Assembly: GCA_963580455.1 (NCBI GenBank)
Contig: OY756964.1
Coordinates: 21,364,001-21,428,000 of the forward strand
Source: Euonymus europaeus
Lineage: Eukaryota; Streptophyta; Magnoliopsida; Celastrales; Celastraceae
DNA: 64,000 bases
Direction: 5' to 3'
Both the position numbers and the translations under genes were made by a program. Under the pieces are notes generated by a model, which saw nothing but the letters and a program-made list of their open reading frames with translations, was not told the origin of the DNA and did not search any database. The number at the start of each line of letters is the position of its first letter. Position 1 is the first letter of the stretch. This document shows, piece by piece, positions 1 through 12,500 of this stretch.

Positions 1-2600
1 ATTAGGAACAAGTTTGTATGAATCCTAATTTTCATAGAGCTTCATTAATTCCTATGCATGTTTAAACCAATATAGAATAGCTAAAAAGCTATAGGAACAT
101 CAAACCTAGACCAATAAGATGACTACTAATCTACTTAAGAGAAAGTTGGCATAGGTGCGCTAAAACCAACCTAGGTACAAATTCGTTACATTTGGATGGA
201 CAAGTGTTTGTGTCAATTGGTATCTTTTTGCAAATCACAGACTCAAGTTGGATTCCGAAGCCTTGGTGCTTCATTCGCTTTGTTAAATTCATTTCATTAG
301 TTAATTTACTTAGTGATAATCAACAATTGCATTCTTAACTGAAAATTCCAAAAAGAAAAATTTACTTTTCTTGCTTGTTTTATTTTAAATTTCGATGAAT
401 CATCTTGAACGGAATTTTATTTTGCTTGCAGTGTTTATACATACATATAGTGTTTATACATACATATAGATATACGTTTGGATTGAATATAACTCCGTCC
501 TTGTAGATATGATCCTTACTTCGTATTTGTGCTATTTCACTAACTAATACGCTTGCTAATATGTTATTTTAAACCCAACACTTACCCGTATAAATCTATT
601 CTACCCATAATTACAATTTTGTTATGACCAATCAATTAATCAATCCCATAATTATAGGAAGTACAGTCACTCCCATAATTATAGGAATGATAATATGCTC
701 ATCTCAGCAATTAGGGATCAATCGGGTTTCCAACATGAAGAAGATGAATTATTGTCACTTCTGTTATGCTTCTTGAACTAATTGTAAAAGCACTTCAGTG
801 ATAATTTTATGCACTTGAATGATATACAGCAAGTGCAAATTTTCATATGACGATTCATAAAAGCTGTCAACATTTTTTTCCTTTTCACAAAGTGCTGCTT
901 TCTTGGGAGGGGAATCTTTAGTTTCGTCTTCATCATCCTAAATTGCAATATCTTTCCTACTGTAAAGTATGACCCTGGTCGCAAAGCTTAGAGCTCCTGC
1001 TAGTCTCCCTAAATTTGGCTAAAGTTGGAAAGAAATCTGTATGTGCAAAAAATCGTCTTACGTCTAAATTGACATATAAGGCTTGTGAGCCATATCAAGT
1101 TTGTGAGCCCAACAAACTAATGCCCTCGAGGTTCGTTCGACATATAGGCTTATGAGCCAAACGAGCTGAGGCCTAAGAGGCCTGTTCGACATATAGGCTT
1201 ATGAGCCAAACGAGCTGAGGCCTAAGAGGCCTGTTCGACATATAGGCTTGTGAGTTTGCTTCATGCTTGTGAGCCTAACGAGCTGAGGCCCATTCAACAT
1301 ATAAGGTTTATGAGTCCATTGGAATGAGGCTCACGCAGCCATTTCATCATTATAGGCTTGCTTGACTCAATAATATAAGTCCATTAAGGCCCGTAAAACA
1401 TTCAAGCCCTGTAAAGCCTAGGGGCTGGGTCATCTATGCAATTAATACTCAGTGTAAACAGACATCAAACAGAGGCTTATTGGCCCAATTCAAGCCTAAT
1501 GCTTGACAACTCAATGCCCAAAATGTGAGCTGGAGTATTATAAATATGAGTAGTCAAAGCCTCATAAATCTCTATGAATTACATTGTGCTCTCATTCTCT
1601 CCCTAAAAGTTTATTCACTTATCTCACTATAAAATCTCCATCCGTCATCAGATTTGATCGTTTGAGACCACTTCAATAGTCATCACTGATTTGCTAGACC
1701 TAATATATCTTTACAAGTTGTCGAAAGAGTTAATCAATTTTTATTTAATTGTAGATTTTTTGGTTTACAAAACCACCTTCAGAATCTTTGGCAATAACTT
1801 TTCTATATTTTTTAGAAATTATTGGTTGGCATGTCATTTCCACTTTTGTAAAGATTTGACTATTGTTTTCACGAGTGTTTTTTTTATTATTATTAAAAGA
1901 CGTATTGACTAACTTTTTTTTTGACAAATAATGAAGGAGTGTAATCGATTGCTCTGAGGTGTAATTATTATTTTTATTAATTATTAATTATCCTTTTAGC
2001 TTGAAAAGTAGCTCAAATCCAACGACATCAGCGCACTGATGGGTTGAGTTGAGGGCAATCACAATCGTTGCATATGTTTAATGACTCAATAATTTTTCTT
2101 TTCAATTTCACTTCTGAAAAATGGTTTCACAAATTTATTCACATCAGTAAAATAAATATTTCAATATAATCACAAGAATATATCTTTCAATATAATTTCA
2201 TTAGTCAAGCAATCAAAAATTTTTCTTCATATTTTTCTTACTAAAATTAATTATGTGTACCACATTTTTTATACAAAAATCAAATTACATATTCATCTAT
2301 ATCAACAAAACACATTATACATTTTTCAATACAAACAGATCCATAAAAATAAACATTTTAATAACAACTAATATCTCCATTAGCAATTTATTATTCCAAG
2401 TGCCCTGAGCAGTTAGTTAGGTCTCCTAATCCGCCAATCGTGGTTAAAACGCAGCGTTTTATTTGCGACCAGGCAGGTACAACCACGGTGAAGGGTCCGA
2501 TCCACCAACCAAAAAAAACTTGACTTTCATTCCACCCAAACTAAAAACTTGACTTTCATTCCACTTTCCTTCTTCACAGAGTCATGGTAGTGTTTCTTCC
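1..2600. other. Intergenic, repeat-bearing, no gene seen
   Basis: No open frame here resembles a protein and no splice-consistent gene model could be built. About 1-580 has the texture of an old retroelement remnant, which is a weak impression. A 19-bp unit is duplicated at 432-469 and a 49-bp tandem array starts at 1138. The rest is AT-rich DNA without recognisable structure up to the TATA box of the VAP gene. Confidence 0.6.
1138..1285. repeat. 49-bp tandem repeat array
   Basis: The unit starts CGACATATAGGCTTATGAGC and contains GAGCTGAGGCCTAAGAGGCC. Starts fall at 1138, 1187 and 1236. The first two copies are essentially identical and the third diverges after about 15 bases. Looser relatives with the words CTTGTGAGCC and ACATATA extend from about 1068 to 1340. 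Confidence 0.85.
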
Positions 2601-2620
2601 CACCCAAACAGATCGCTGCA

Positions 2621-2628
2621 TATAAATA
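2621..2628 (+). promoter_or_regulatory. TATA box of the VAP gene
   Basis: TATAAATA stands just upstream of a pyrimidine-rich stretch (TTTCTCTCTCC followed by a C run) that would suit a transcription start near 2650. The 5' leader then appears to carry an intron from about 2835 (GAAA|GTGAGT) to 3377 (TATGCAG|), which places the leader directly before the ATG at 3440. The leader intron is inferred from splice motifs only. Confidence 0.7.
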
Positions 2629-3439
2629 CACATTTACCCCTTTCTCTCTCCCCCCCCGGATTTTGTACAGAGGAATTCCGTTTCCGTTTCTCTATCATCC
2701 AAGAGACGTCGTTTATTTGCTCCATCGAGAAGCGAGCCCGGCATTCGAGTCAGTGTACTGTAAAGTTTGCTTGGGAGGGGATGATCATCGTGGTTTTTCA
2801 TTTTTGATTCTGTTTGGCGATCCGAGTTCTGAAAGTGAGTAGTCATAATTGAGTCAATACCGAGTTTACTTCATAGAGTTGTTTATCTGCTTTTATGTGC
2901 ATACTTATTTTTTGAGCGATCTGAGATGATGAGAGTTGATTGAACTCTATATAGGTGGTTCGTCTTCGTTAGAGTTTGATTCGGGTTTGTTCACTTTTGG
3001 AGATTATGCAGTTCACTGAAATGCAACCTGATAATTGAAAAAATAAATAAAAACGTGATTATTTTCCTATTAAATGCGAATTGCCTGTTTTATTCTGATC
3101 CGACTGAGAAAAAGATAAACAAGGTCTAATCAGACTCGGTTTTTACGCTGTTGGTTCTGTTTTTGCCCTGTAACTTTTTATATTCACCTAAATTCGGGTC
3201 GGCAACGTTGTCGTTTGGGTTTACAATGATGAAATATTGATTACGGTTGGTTCAAATGTTTTCGTCATAGTTTTATCCTATGCTTATATATACATGTGTT
3301 GATATATTATACACTGCAAGTTCTTTCCGATTGGATTGGCGGTATGTGTCTCATTCTCGACTTTTTTGATTATGCAGCGAAGAGATTTGGATAGTGAGGG
3401 GAACGATTTTCAAGTGCATAACTTTGTGGAGGAAGAATC

Positions 3440-4509
3440 ATGAGTGCGCAACTTTTGGAAATACAGCCCCGCGAACTAAAATTTATATGTGAGGCCATGA
3501 TTACTTGAGGACCCATTTTGTTTTATTCTCTTATTCTCTATAATTCTATTAGTCATTGTTTTTTTTTTCCATTTTTATTTGTGATGATTCTGCACCATTA
3601 TCAGTTTGTGACTATTGATTTGTTCAAGGCCTGTTTAGTTGAAGAGAATAGCCGCAAGTTGAATGGATTGGAAATCTCATCTCGCTTTTTTATTTTTGCT
3701 TTGTAATTTAAAATACCTAAGACTTTTATTTCTATTTTCCTTTGTAAAAAAAATACAATTAGAACTTTGAAACTTCAATTTCCTCATTTAGTTTCTTCTT
3801 TGTCCTCTCGGAAAAATGAAACAGACCTGTTGTATTAGTTAGTAAAAAGCAGAGGGCAGCTAGGCTTTTTGTTCTCTGCTAAATGCCTTCAATACAATAA
3901 TTCCAGTGTTCTCTAGGATTAGAGTCATCGTTTTGCATTAGTATGAAAAGATAATTTGTATATGCTCTGTTATGGCTTCATTTTTTGGTGCTTCTGTTAT
4001 GCATATTTATCTATTTTCTGATCTAATTCGAAGCTAACAAAATGGAAATTCAAATTGTATATCTATTTTGGTAGTTGAACAAAAGAAGCAAAGTTCATGC
4101 TCTGTTCGACTTACTAATAGTACCTATCAAACCGTTGCTTTCAAGGTGAAAAGCCCATTATCTTAATTTCAGTTTCCTAAATTGTTTTCTGAATTGATTC
4201 AATATCACCAATATTTAACAATCTAATGTAGGAATGGCATTTGGCAGGTCAAAACAACATCTCCCAAGAAATACTGTGTTCGGCCAAATGTTGGAATTAT
4301 CATTCCAAAGTCGACTTGTGACTTTACTGGTATGGTTTTCAAACGATTCTTTAAATTTATCTCAACTCTGTGCATACATGACTTTATGAATTCATGTGTG
4401 TGCAAGCACATTGTCATTGATTTCTTGCTGTGATTGGCTAAAGTTCAAGACTTAATTGCTAATTTGCTAGTATATAATTTTTCCATTACCGTGATAAGAG
4501 AGAGTGAGA

Positions 4510-4547
<38 letters not shown>

Positions 4548-7500
4548 CGTGAGACAGCTGAAGGAGTGGTAGCACCATTGCAGAAACTCTAGGGCTGACT
4601 AAATTTTTGCTCTATAATGTTGATATGGAATATTTCAGAAAAAATTGTTTTTTTCTTTCTTTCTTTCTAGTAAGAAGGCATCAGTCATCTACCAGAGACT
4701 ATCATGTCTTTAGGTGAGAGTTGAACTATCAAATGGTCTAGCTAATTTAAAACCTTTTGAGCTGCTTATATCAATTGATGTAGATGCACGCTAAGAAAGC
4801 CAGTCAGAACTGAAGGATGTGCTCTCATCAGTGTCTTCACTTTTCGCCTTCTACATGCTGTCTTCTTTAATTAGCTTCTGTATTGCTAGTGATTTTAATT
4901 TTCTGTCTGATTTAATACAGTCACAATGCAAGCTCAAAAGGTTGCTCCACCTGGTATGGTCTGCAAAGACAAATTCTTGATCCAAAGCACAGTTGTACCT
5001 GTTGAGACAACTGAGGAAGACATTACAACGAGTTTGGTAGGTGTTTGTTGTTATAGTTGGTCCTGATTCATCCCGTGGTCTCTTAATATATTATTTGGCA
5101 GTTTGCCAAAGGTGATGGCAATTATATTGAAGAGACCAAGCTGAGGGTGGTCCTCGTTAGCCCACCTCATTCACCTGTATTGTCACCAATCAATGGAACA
5201 TTGAAGCAGGGTTCAGTTTATGAAGCTTTTACCTTAAACGATCACATTCTTAGTGGAGTTGAAATTCTCACCGAACCGCACCTGGTTAGACAGGCCTTTT
5301 TTTCCTCTCTCTCTCTCTCTCTCTCCCCCCCCTTGCCCTCTAAGCTTGGATTGCATTGATATTTAATATCTTTATGTCTAGTTCAATGAAATTTGGTTTA
5401 TTGCTATGTTGTTTTTTTTTGTTTCTTTCAGGTCATTGGGGATGTAGAGACCAAAGTGATACAGAGTGAGAAGTTGAATCCAGCCATGGATGCAGAGTTG
5501 AAGCCAGAAAAGGATGCTGAAGACAAGGAGGTAGCAAAGGATGCAGGGTTGAAGCTTAACCAGGGTGTGTCTAACAGCAAAGATTTAAAACCAGCAGATG
5601 CTTCTGAGTTGAGTGGAAAGAAAGATGTAATAAGTGATAAAGAGTTGAGGATGAATATGGAGTTTAGTCCAAGGATAGATGCAGAGTTTAAAACAGTTAC
5701 GCCTACGGAGTTCAAAACTGCAAAGATTGTAGAGGAGCTTAATTTGGCCGAAGATATTAAAGAGACGAAGTCGAAATTAAGCCAGCTCGAGTTAAAACTA
5801 AATGAGGTTGGTATCTTCCTCTATTTCTACTCTCAATAATTATGTAAGCAAAATTATCTGGATGGAAAGAAATTTGGTTTCAATCAGGTAGCTGACCCTT
5901 ATGTTATTTTATCATGTTATTTATTTATGATCGATTATCTTTTTCTTTTTTTACTATAGCAGAAGTTGTACTGGTCATTTTTGTTTGTGTGCATCTCCAT
6001 GTGAAACATTTTTGATGGGGAGGAGAGGCAGTTTGTGGTCTGTTTATAATTTACTCTTCCTAATGAGTTAATTTTTATGACTGAAATTATATGATTGCCA
6101 ATTACACATTATTTGATTTCTCTTGATCAGGTGTGTTCGTAAGGAGGGAAGTTATAAGCATAGTTTTTTGGCCAGTTTGAGAAGACCTAATCAAAATTCA
6201 TATCATCCCTCTTTTTAAGTTCATTTCTTATATGCAGAGGTGAAAGTTTTATGTGTGATATTAGAACCAATTGTAAGTAGTTAGAGTCCTGGAGGTCCCT
6301 TAAAATTAAATTGCTCCTGATGCTCCTCAGTCCTCATACAATCTACAAAATCAGTCTAATTCGTGTCTGAGTCCATTTTGTTCTATTCATGTTAGATTTG
6401 TTGCTATTATAAGCCTTTTATTTCTCTCCACATGACATTTTTAAGTCTATTGTGTTCCTCTTCACAAAAATGGGAATGATCAATGTCACTGAAAAAATGA
6501 AACTTCAAACTTTCGCACAAATGTGCGAAAGTTTGAAGTTTCCTCATTCAATCGTCTCAATTCTATTGGTCATCTGTGCGAAAGTTTGAAGTTTCCTTGC
6601 TCTATGGATGTTCCTAATGGTGATACACATTGTTGTTAGAATCGTACGATTCACGATTCGATTCGACTTTGACGGAAAACGATTTGAATCATAGCTTGAA
6701 TCGTGATTCGTGAATCAACATGAATCGGGCTATTCACAAACTGAGTCGCCGGAATCAATACGATTCATACAATTCAAGAGCACAGTGTAAAAGAAGAGTT
6801 TCATTCTGAAATTTCAAGAGAATGGGTGATAAAATCTTTCATGAGGTTGTCTTCCATAGAGTTTCAAAGTATCACTCTTCCTCTTCTTTCATTCTTCTCT
6901 TGTAGTGTTCTTCCTCTAGCAAACTTTCGGTGCCATTTGTTCTTTTGGGCCTCTTCTTTTAGTATTGGACTCAACTTGTTTAGTTTAAGTCCTAGTTCAT
7001 GCCGAGTCTCATTTAAGTTGAATACTCTTTTATTCAAACATTAATTTATTATTTTTTACTCCTCTTATATAGTATAACTATCCACGAAAATTAAGATAGA
7101 TTGTTATAATTTTTTCTCAAGTAGTGAATATTTATATATTTTATAATATATTATTATAAATTAAGTGAATCTTACGATTCACGATTCAAAATTTTCATCA
7201 ATCGATTCGTACGATTCAATTCAATTTGACAACCTTGGTACTGATGCATGCTTTGCCTTGCTGCTGCCTAAAGTTCCAACTGAAATATTAACCATGTTTG
7301 TTTGCAGTGCAAAACTTTGAATTTTCCCTTCTTTCTGCATGTTCTTGATTGTAATGCTTGATTTACCTTGCTTCTGCTTAAAGTAACTAAAATATCAACC
7401 AAATTTGTGTACTTCATTTGCAGGCTGAAGCTACAGTTTCAAAGTTAACATATGAGAGGAGACAGAGCATTCAAGAAAGAAAAGTATTACAAGAGGAACT

Positions 7501-8443
7501 AGTAAGTTTTTGTATCTTTATTCAGTTTTATGTTCTTGGTATGTACCCTAGGCCACGCATAAAAGACTAAAAAGCAAGTGCTGACCAAGATATTTTAAAA
7601 GTCCTCGATCGTACAAAGTTTTTTAGTTCCATTCAGAATTTCATTGATATATACATGTGGCTCTGTCGTAGAGTTGTAGGGATGCAACCTAGAGGTCACA
7701 TCACAAGTTTAATTCCTGGAAACAACATCTCCATATATTATGTGGGGGTAAGGTTTGCATATACACCCCCGCAAGAGTCTTTTATAGGGGAGTCGTTTAC
7801 ATTTTATCTTACACATTGTGGTGTTAGACGCTACCTTATCTCATTTAGCTGGTAGCTGCCAACTAAAGATGATTTTAGTGCACTTTGCTGGAGCTTGGAT
7901 GATCATAAATGATACAACTGAGTGCTTTCACATCTTCTGCTTGATTTATTCCATTAGCCTTACTTGCCCAAGATGGTGCCAACTTTCTATAGTTTCTTTT
8001 AGAAAATATTTTTAGAGCCTGTGTATGCAATCTATTTTCATTCTTCCTTTTTCCCTTATGCTACCTTGGCTATAGACCTCTTCCGTTTTAGTCAGATAGG
8101 CAGGTGGTGATCATTTGTCTGTATGGAAAATTTTCTTCTTGTACCCGGTGCTCTTTTATTTGCATTTTCCCTTAAAAAAAATTTCGGCTCCTTCAACTAC
8201 CCCTCATTTTTCACAGGACTCAACCAATTTTACTATGCATGTTCCCAACCGCATCCACCGCAGGAGCACATTGGAGTTGTTTACCTTTTACCTTAATAAA
8301 TTTGTGTTGAGATGCTTGCTTGTTCTCTCCTGCAGGAACTCTTAAGGAGAGGTCGTGTGAGAAAAGTTCAGGTGGGATTTCCTCTTTCATTTGTTTGTAT
8401 GGTGGCACTCATCAACTTAGTGGTTGGATACCTTTTACATTGA
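3440..8443 (+). CDS. Vesicle-associated protein 2-2 / VAP27-like, ER membrane MSP-domain protein
   Basis: VAP27 proteins sit in the ER membrane and bind FFAT-type partners at ER contact sites. Coding exons: 3440-3488, 4075-4145, 4248-4329, 4921-5036, 5102-5284, 5432-5806, 7424-7501 and 8336-8443 (1062 nt, 353 aa, every junction in phase). Residues 1 to about 130 are the MSP domain: LLEIQPRELKF at the start, then FKVKTTSPKKYCVRPN and the CKDKFLIQS strand. The 125-residue exon 6 is a charged, low-complexity linker rich in ELK and AEFK. Exon 7 is coiled-coil-like (VSKLTYERRQS). The last exon ends in a hydrophobic tail anchor (VGFPLSFVCMVALINLVV) just before the stop. The long linker fits the VAP2-2 subtype rather than the short VAP27-1 type of about 240 aa. 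The ATG is the first in frame, close behind an apparent leader-intron acceptor. Introns carry a microsatellite, a hairpin, a MITE and a SINE. Confidence 0.93.
4495..4545. repeat. (GA)n microsatellite in a VAP intron
   Basis: An almost pure GAGAGA run with occasional GTGA interruptions lies in VAP intron 3. A shorter CT run follows at about 5308-5325 in intron 5. Confidence 0.9.
6499..6542. repeat. Perfect 20-bp inverted repeat (hairpin)
   Basis: The left arm is 6499-6518 (GAAACTTCAAACTTTCGCAC), the loop AAAT is 6519-6522, and the right arm at 6523-6542 is its exact reverse complement. A third copy of the right arm lies at 6576-6595. All are in VAP intron 6, so transcription of the gene would produce the hairpin. 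Confidence 0.93.
6630..7235. mobile_element. MITE-like element with GAATCGTACGATTC ends
   Basis: The left end reads TTGTTAGAATCGTACGATTC and continues with words such as CACGATTCGATTCG. The right end contains CGATTCGTACGATTC followed by TTGACAACC, so the two ends are imperfect inverted repeats. The interior has no coding signal, although a stretch in it is open by chance. No target duplication could be fixed. It lies in VAP intron 6. Confidence 0.55.
7645..7812 (+). mobile_element. tRNA-derived SINE (Au-like), copy 1
   Basis: The head CTGTCGTAGAGTTGTAGGG resembles a tRNA A-box region and AAGTTTAATTCC is a decayed B box. The body TATTATGTGGGGGTAAGG and the tail (CCCCGCAAGAG, then GTCGTTTACATTTTA) match the other copies at 20465, 22150 and 58858. 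The 3' half resembles the plant Au SINE family. It lies in VAP intron 7. Confidence 0.65.
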
Positions 8444-9425
8444 TCAAAACGAATAATGCCGTATGAAAGTCGTCGTCACAAGCCATCAAAAGTTTTTTAA
8501 TAGTTAGAGCTATAGGGTACAGGCATCCTCCGTGTCCAATTATTTGCCAAGGATGTTGCACACAGAACATCAGTGTTTGCCTAATTTTCTTAATGATAAT
8601 ATCTTTTTGCTGTTTTAGACTGCCATTCCTAGAGTTCTCCTTTTGTCTCCCTCGAACTTCTAGTATGTGTTAATTTTTGTATTTTGGTCAGTTACTGTTG
8701 CCTTGATCTTTGAACCTTCCCCTTGAATCTTGATAGTAAGGTGCAAATCGGATTCAAGGCTCGACAGGAAAAAACATACAAATAATGAATTAGAAGCAAA
8801 AGGAGACGAGGGGCAACTCCAAAGCCCCAAAGGGAAACCCAAATGCTGCAAACTGGAAAGCACCGACTACAATCGTGTGCCGCGAGACTGACGAGACTAT
8901 TTATATTCCTTGGCCGAACTCACGCAAGGAACAAGGAGAGAGTGAGAATAAAAATCTCTATTTTTGATGAATAAATTCCCCACTGGCTTTTATAGCTAGA
9001 CTGAAGCCAATGAATTTTGAATATCGTCTTTGATTCCTAAACATAAGCCAACGATTTGACGACTAAAATGAAAAATCTAGCACATCCTCACAACTCGGCT
9101 GTTATTGACGACAATTAAAGAAAGTAAATTTTTACAACACAATAATTATGAGATATCACTCTCCATGAATAGCGGAATTGCCAGCAGGAACAACCATCCC
9201 AGCATGAATGCTGGACTTCCAAACCTTCAGCTGCATGACTCATTTTTACATTGAGGTGACAAGCTCGATCACATGCATTAAATTGAATTCTTGAATCACA
9301 GATAAAAAAGGCTGAAAAAAATAAAACTAATTTTAAAAAATCTGAACGTATAAAAATAAAACTGAATTAGATCTTTCTGACGTGGCCAGAATTGACTGGC
9401 CCACAAGGAACAGAACCGTACGTAT
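8444..9425. other. VAP 3' region and intergenic spacer
   Basis: The first few hundred bases should contain the VAP 3' UTR; no strong polyadenylation signal was pinned down. About 8680-9110 has the look of transposon-derived DNA (ACTATTTATATTCC, GGCTTTTATAGC) but I could not find paired ends. No gene is seen. Confidence 0.4.
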
Positions 9426-9443
9426 GCCGTCGCCCACAGAGAG

Positions 9444-9451
9444 TAGGGTTT
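9444..9451 (+). promoter_or_regulatory. Telo-box (TAGGGTTT) ahead of eIF2B epsilon
   Basis: TAGGGTTT, the reverse complement of AAACCCTA, lies about 130 bp before the eIF2B epsilon ATG, in or just upstream of the leader. Telo-boxes are common near the starts of plant translation and ribosome-biogenesis genes. Its role here is inferred. Confidence 0.5.
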
Positions 9452-9583
9452 TTCCAAGCACATCCTCCATTCCGCCCAATTGTTCTCTTCTACATAGTGA
9501 TTAAGTCGGGCTAGGTTTCAATTTCACAGTGACTGAGCAAGTAAATCGACAGGGAAAAAGAAAACGAAGAAGAGAGAGCGAAG

Positions 9584-12500
9584 ATGGGTGCACCGAAGAA
9601 GGGTGCAGCTAGGGTTACAGAGGACCCAGAGGAATTGACCAGAACTCCATTGCAGGCCATTCTCCTCGCAGATAGCTTCGCCACCAAGTTCCGTCCTATC
9701 ACTCTTGAACGCCCCAAAGTATGTAATTACTTCTTCGCGGTGTCTGTAAATTTATTATGCGGATTGTAGTTGTATTCAATTTGTGATTTTGTATTGCTTG
9801 ATTGTAGGTTCTGTTGCCTTTGGTGAATGTTCCTATGATAGATTATACATTGGCATGGCTTGAATCTGCTGAGGTTGAAGAAGTTTTTGTTTTCTGCTGT
9901 GCACATTCTAAGCAAGTAATTGATTATCTAGAGAAATCTGAGTGGTTTGACCAACCGAACTTCAGAGTCACCACGATAGAGTCCCACAATTCTGTTGGGG
10001 CAGGAGATGCTTTGCGGTTGATTTATGATCGTCATGTTGTAAGTTCATCTTCCCGCGTGTGAATCTAAGTAACTATATCTGTCGGCATAGGAAGTTAAAA
10101 CATCTTTGAATGCAATTTGTACATTAGCCGTGCTTTCTATTAGCTTCTTTTCTTTTTGTTGGTTGTGCTCTTTTCTGGTGCACTTCCATAGTGTCCTTCA
10201 ATAATATATTTTTTGCATTCAAAAAGGGGAAAAAGTCTTTTTTTGCTGGGTAGGAAGTTAGAACTTCTGTCAGTCAGGTGATGCAAGCGCCACTTGTGTT
10301 TGATTTCCATCGACAGTAACTCTAAATGAAGCTGGAAGCCATTAGTTGTTATTTAAACGTAAGTTCTAACTCTGTTCGCATGGACTGTAACATGAATTCC
10401 GAAGCGGTGGTTGTTATTTTCACCAAAGCTTTAAATGTTAATCTTATGCTCCAACTTGAATCTCTTTCTCGATCTCAATTTAGCCGAAAAGGGTTCGTGA
10501 TCCCTTTGTGTTTTAGAGTGTGTTTGGTAAACAATTTTACCAGTAGCATATAATTTAGCCTATATGCTGATTGCTTTATGCTGCTTGAAATGCTGACATA
10601 TATGTTGTTATAAATGCTGTGGGTGTTTGGTTAGATTTTTCAGAGAAAAGCATATATGCTAGTATAAATGCTGTGGCTAATTACATGTTGGGGTATTAAC
10701 ACAAATAATTAAAAAATATATTTATATTTTTTAAAAATAATCTTTACATTTTTAATAATATTAAAATATTATATATTTTTTATACAATTTTTTTATATTA
10801 ATATTTAACATTTTCTTAAATATTATTAAATATAATTAATATATTATTTAAAAATAAAAATATTATTAAATATAAATAATTAAATATGTTAGTAAAAATG
10901 TTAATATATTATTAAATATAAATAAATAATAGATTAGTAAATATAAATAAATAAATTAGTAAATATAATTTAATATATTATTTAAAAATAAATATATTAT
11001 TAAATATAAATAATTAAATATATTAGTAAAAATGTTAATATATTATTAAATATAAATGAATATTTTATTAAATAAAACTAAATAATAGATTAGTAAATAT
11101 AAATAAATAAATTAGTAAATATAATTAATATATTATTTAAAAATAAAAATTTTATTAAATAAAAATAATTAAATATGTTAGTAAAAATGTTAATATATTA
11201 TTAAATATAAATGAATATATTATTAAATAAAATAATTGGTTTTCATCCGCACATGCAGGGTAAACTCGTCATTAGTTAAGAGTGTAGGGGTAATTTAGAC
11301 ATTTCATGCATAAGTGTCCAAAAAATGCTAGTAAAATGATATTTTGAGAATGTCATAATTTAGAGGTAAAAATGTTAATTAATATGCTGAATGCTGAATG
11401 CTGAATTGTTGTTTGGTTAAGTTAACTTTGGTTAAGTTAACAATAATATGTAGCTTACATGTTATATGCTGTATTATATGCTATTTATAATGGTTTACCA
11501 AACACCACCTAATAAAATTTAGCCTTGTAGCAATATGACATTTATTTGGCAGTCAAAGTAGACTATGGAGTGTCTTATGTTTGTTCTATTGGAGCATTAG
11601 AGTTTCTTATCTATTTGATCTGCGAAGTCTTCAAAGACTGAATAGTGAATATAAAGTGTGATGGTATTTTTGAGACTTGGTACTTAGGCTGTCGTAGCAT
11701 CTATTTTTTAATGTTAGAAGTAGTTTTAACTTTTAAGCTTATATTAAATTTTTCTTTTAAATTGTCTTGAACTGGGTTTCACCCCATCCCCAATTGACAG
11801 TTGTATTGCAAATAGATTTTGAAGGAACCAAATTCAATAAGTACATTGCATTTATTTATGCTTTAATACTGTATTTTACTTTGTTGAGTTTGTACCATTT
11901 GTCGTAACTGACAATCTAATGATTCTTCTTTATTATTGGTGTTTGAAGATAAATGGAGACTTTATCCTTATTAGTGGAGATACAGTGAGCAACATGTCAC
12001 TTACACAGGTGGTCCAGGAACATAAGGAGAGAAGGAAAAAAGATACTAATGCTGTGATGACGATGGTTATCAAGCAGTCGAAGCCCTCTCCAATCGCTCA
12101 CCAATCACGACTTGGCACTGAGGACCTTTTTATGGCGATTGATCCCTATACTAAGCAACTTCTGTATTATGAGGAAAAGGCAGACCACTCGAGAGGGACC
12201 ATATCCCTTGATCGTTCGTTACTTGCTGATAAACCTTCCATAACTCTGCATAATGACATGCAGGTTTCTTTCTCTATTTTTTTCTTAAATCTCTTCATTT
12301 TGATATTCCAGATTAGCCAAATCCTATCACCTCTATTCTAGGCCTTGATTTCATGCAGTTTTCTTTTTGTTTTTTTGAATGGCAAGCAATTTTTAAGTAT
12401 TCTTTTGGGGCTGGAATGCGACTGTCCTCTGTAGCGATGAAAGTATTTTTAAATAAATGCAATCTGTGAAGTGCATCTAGATTCTAGACATATTGAATTT

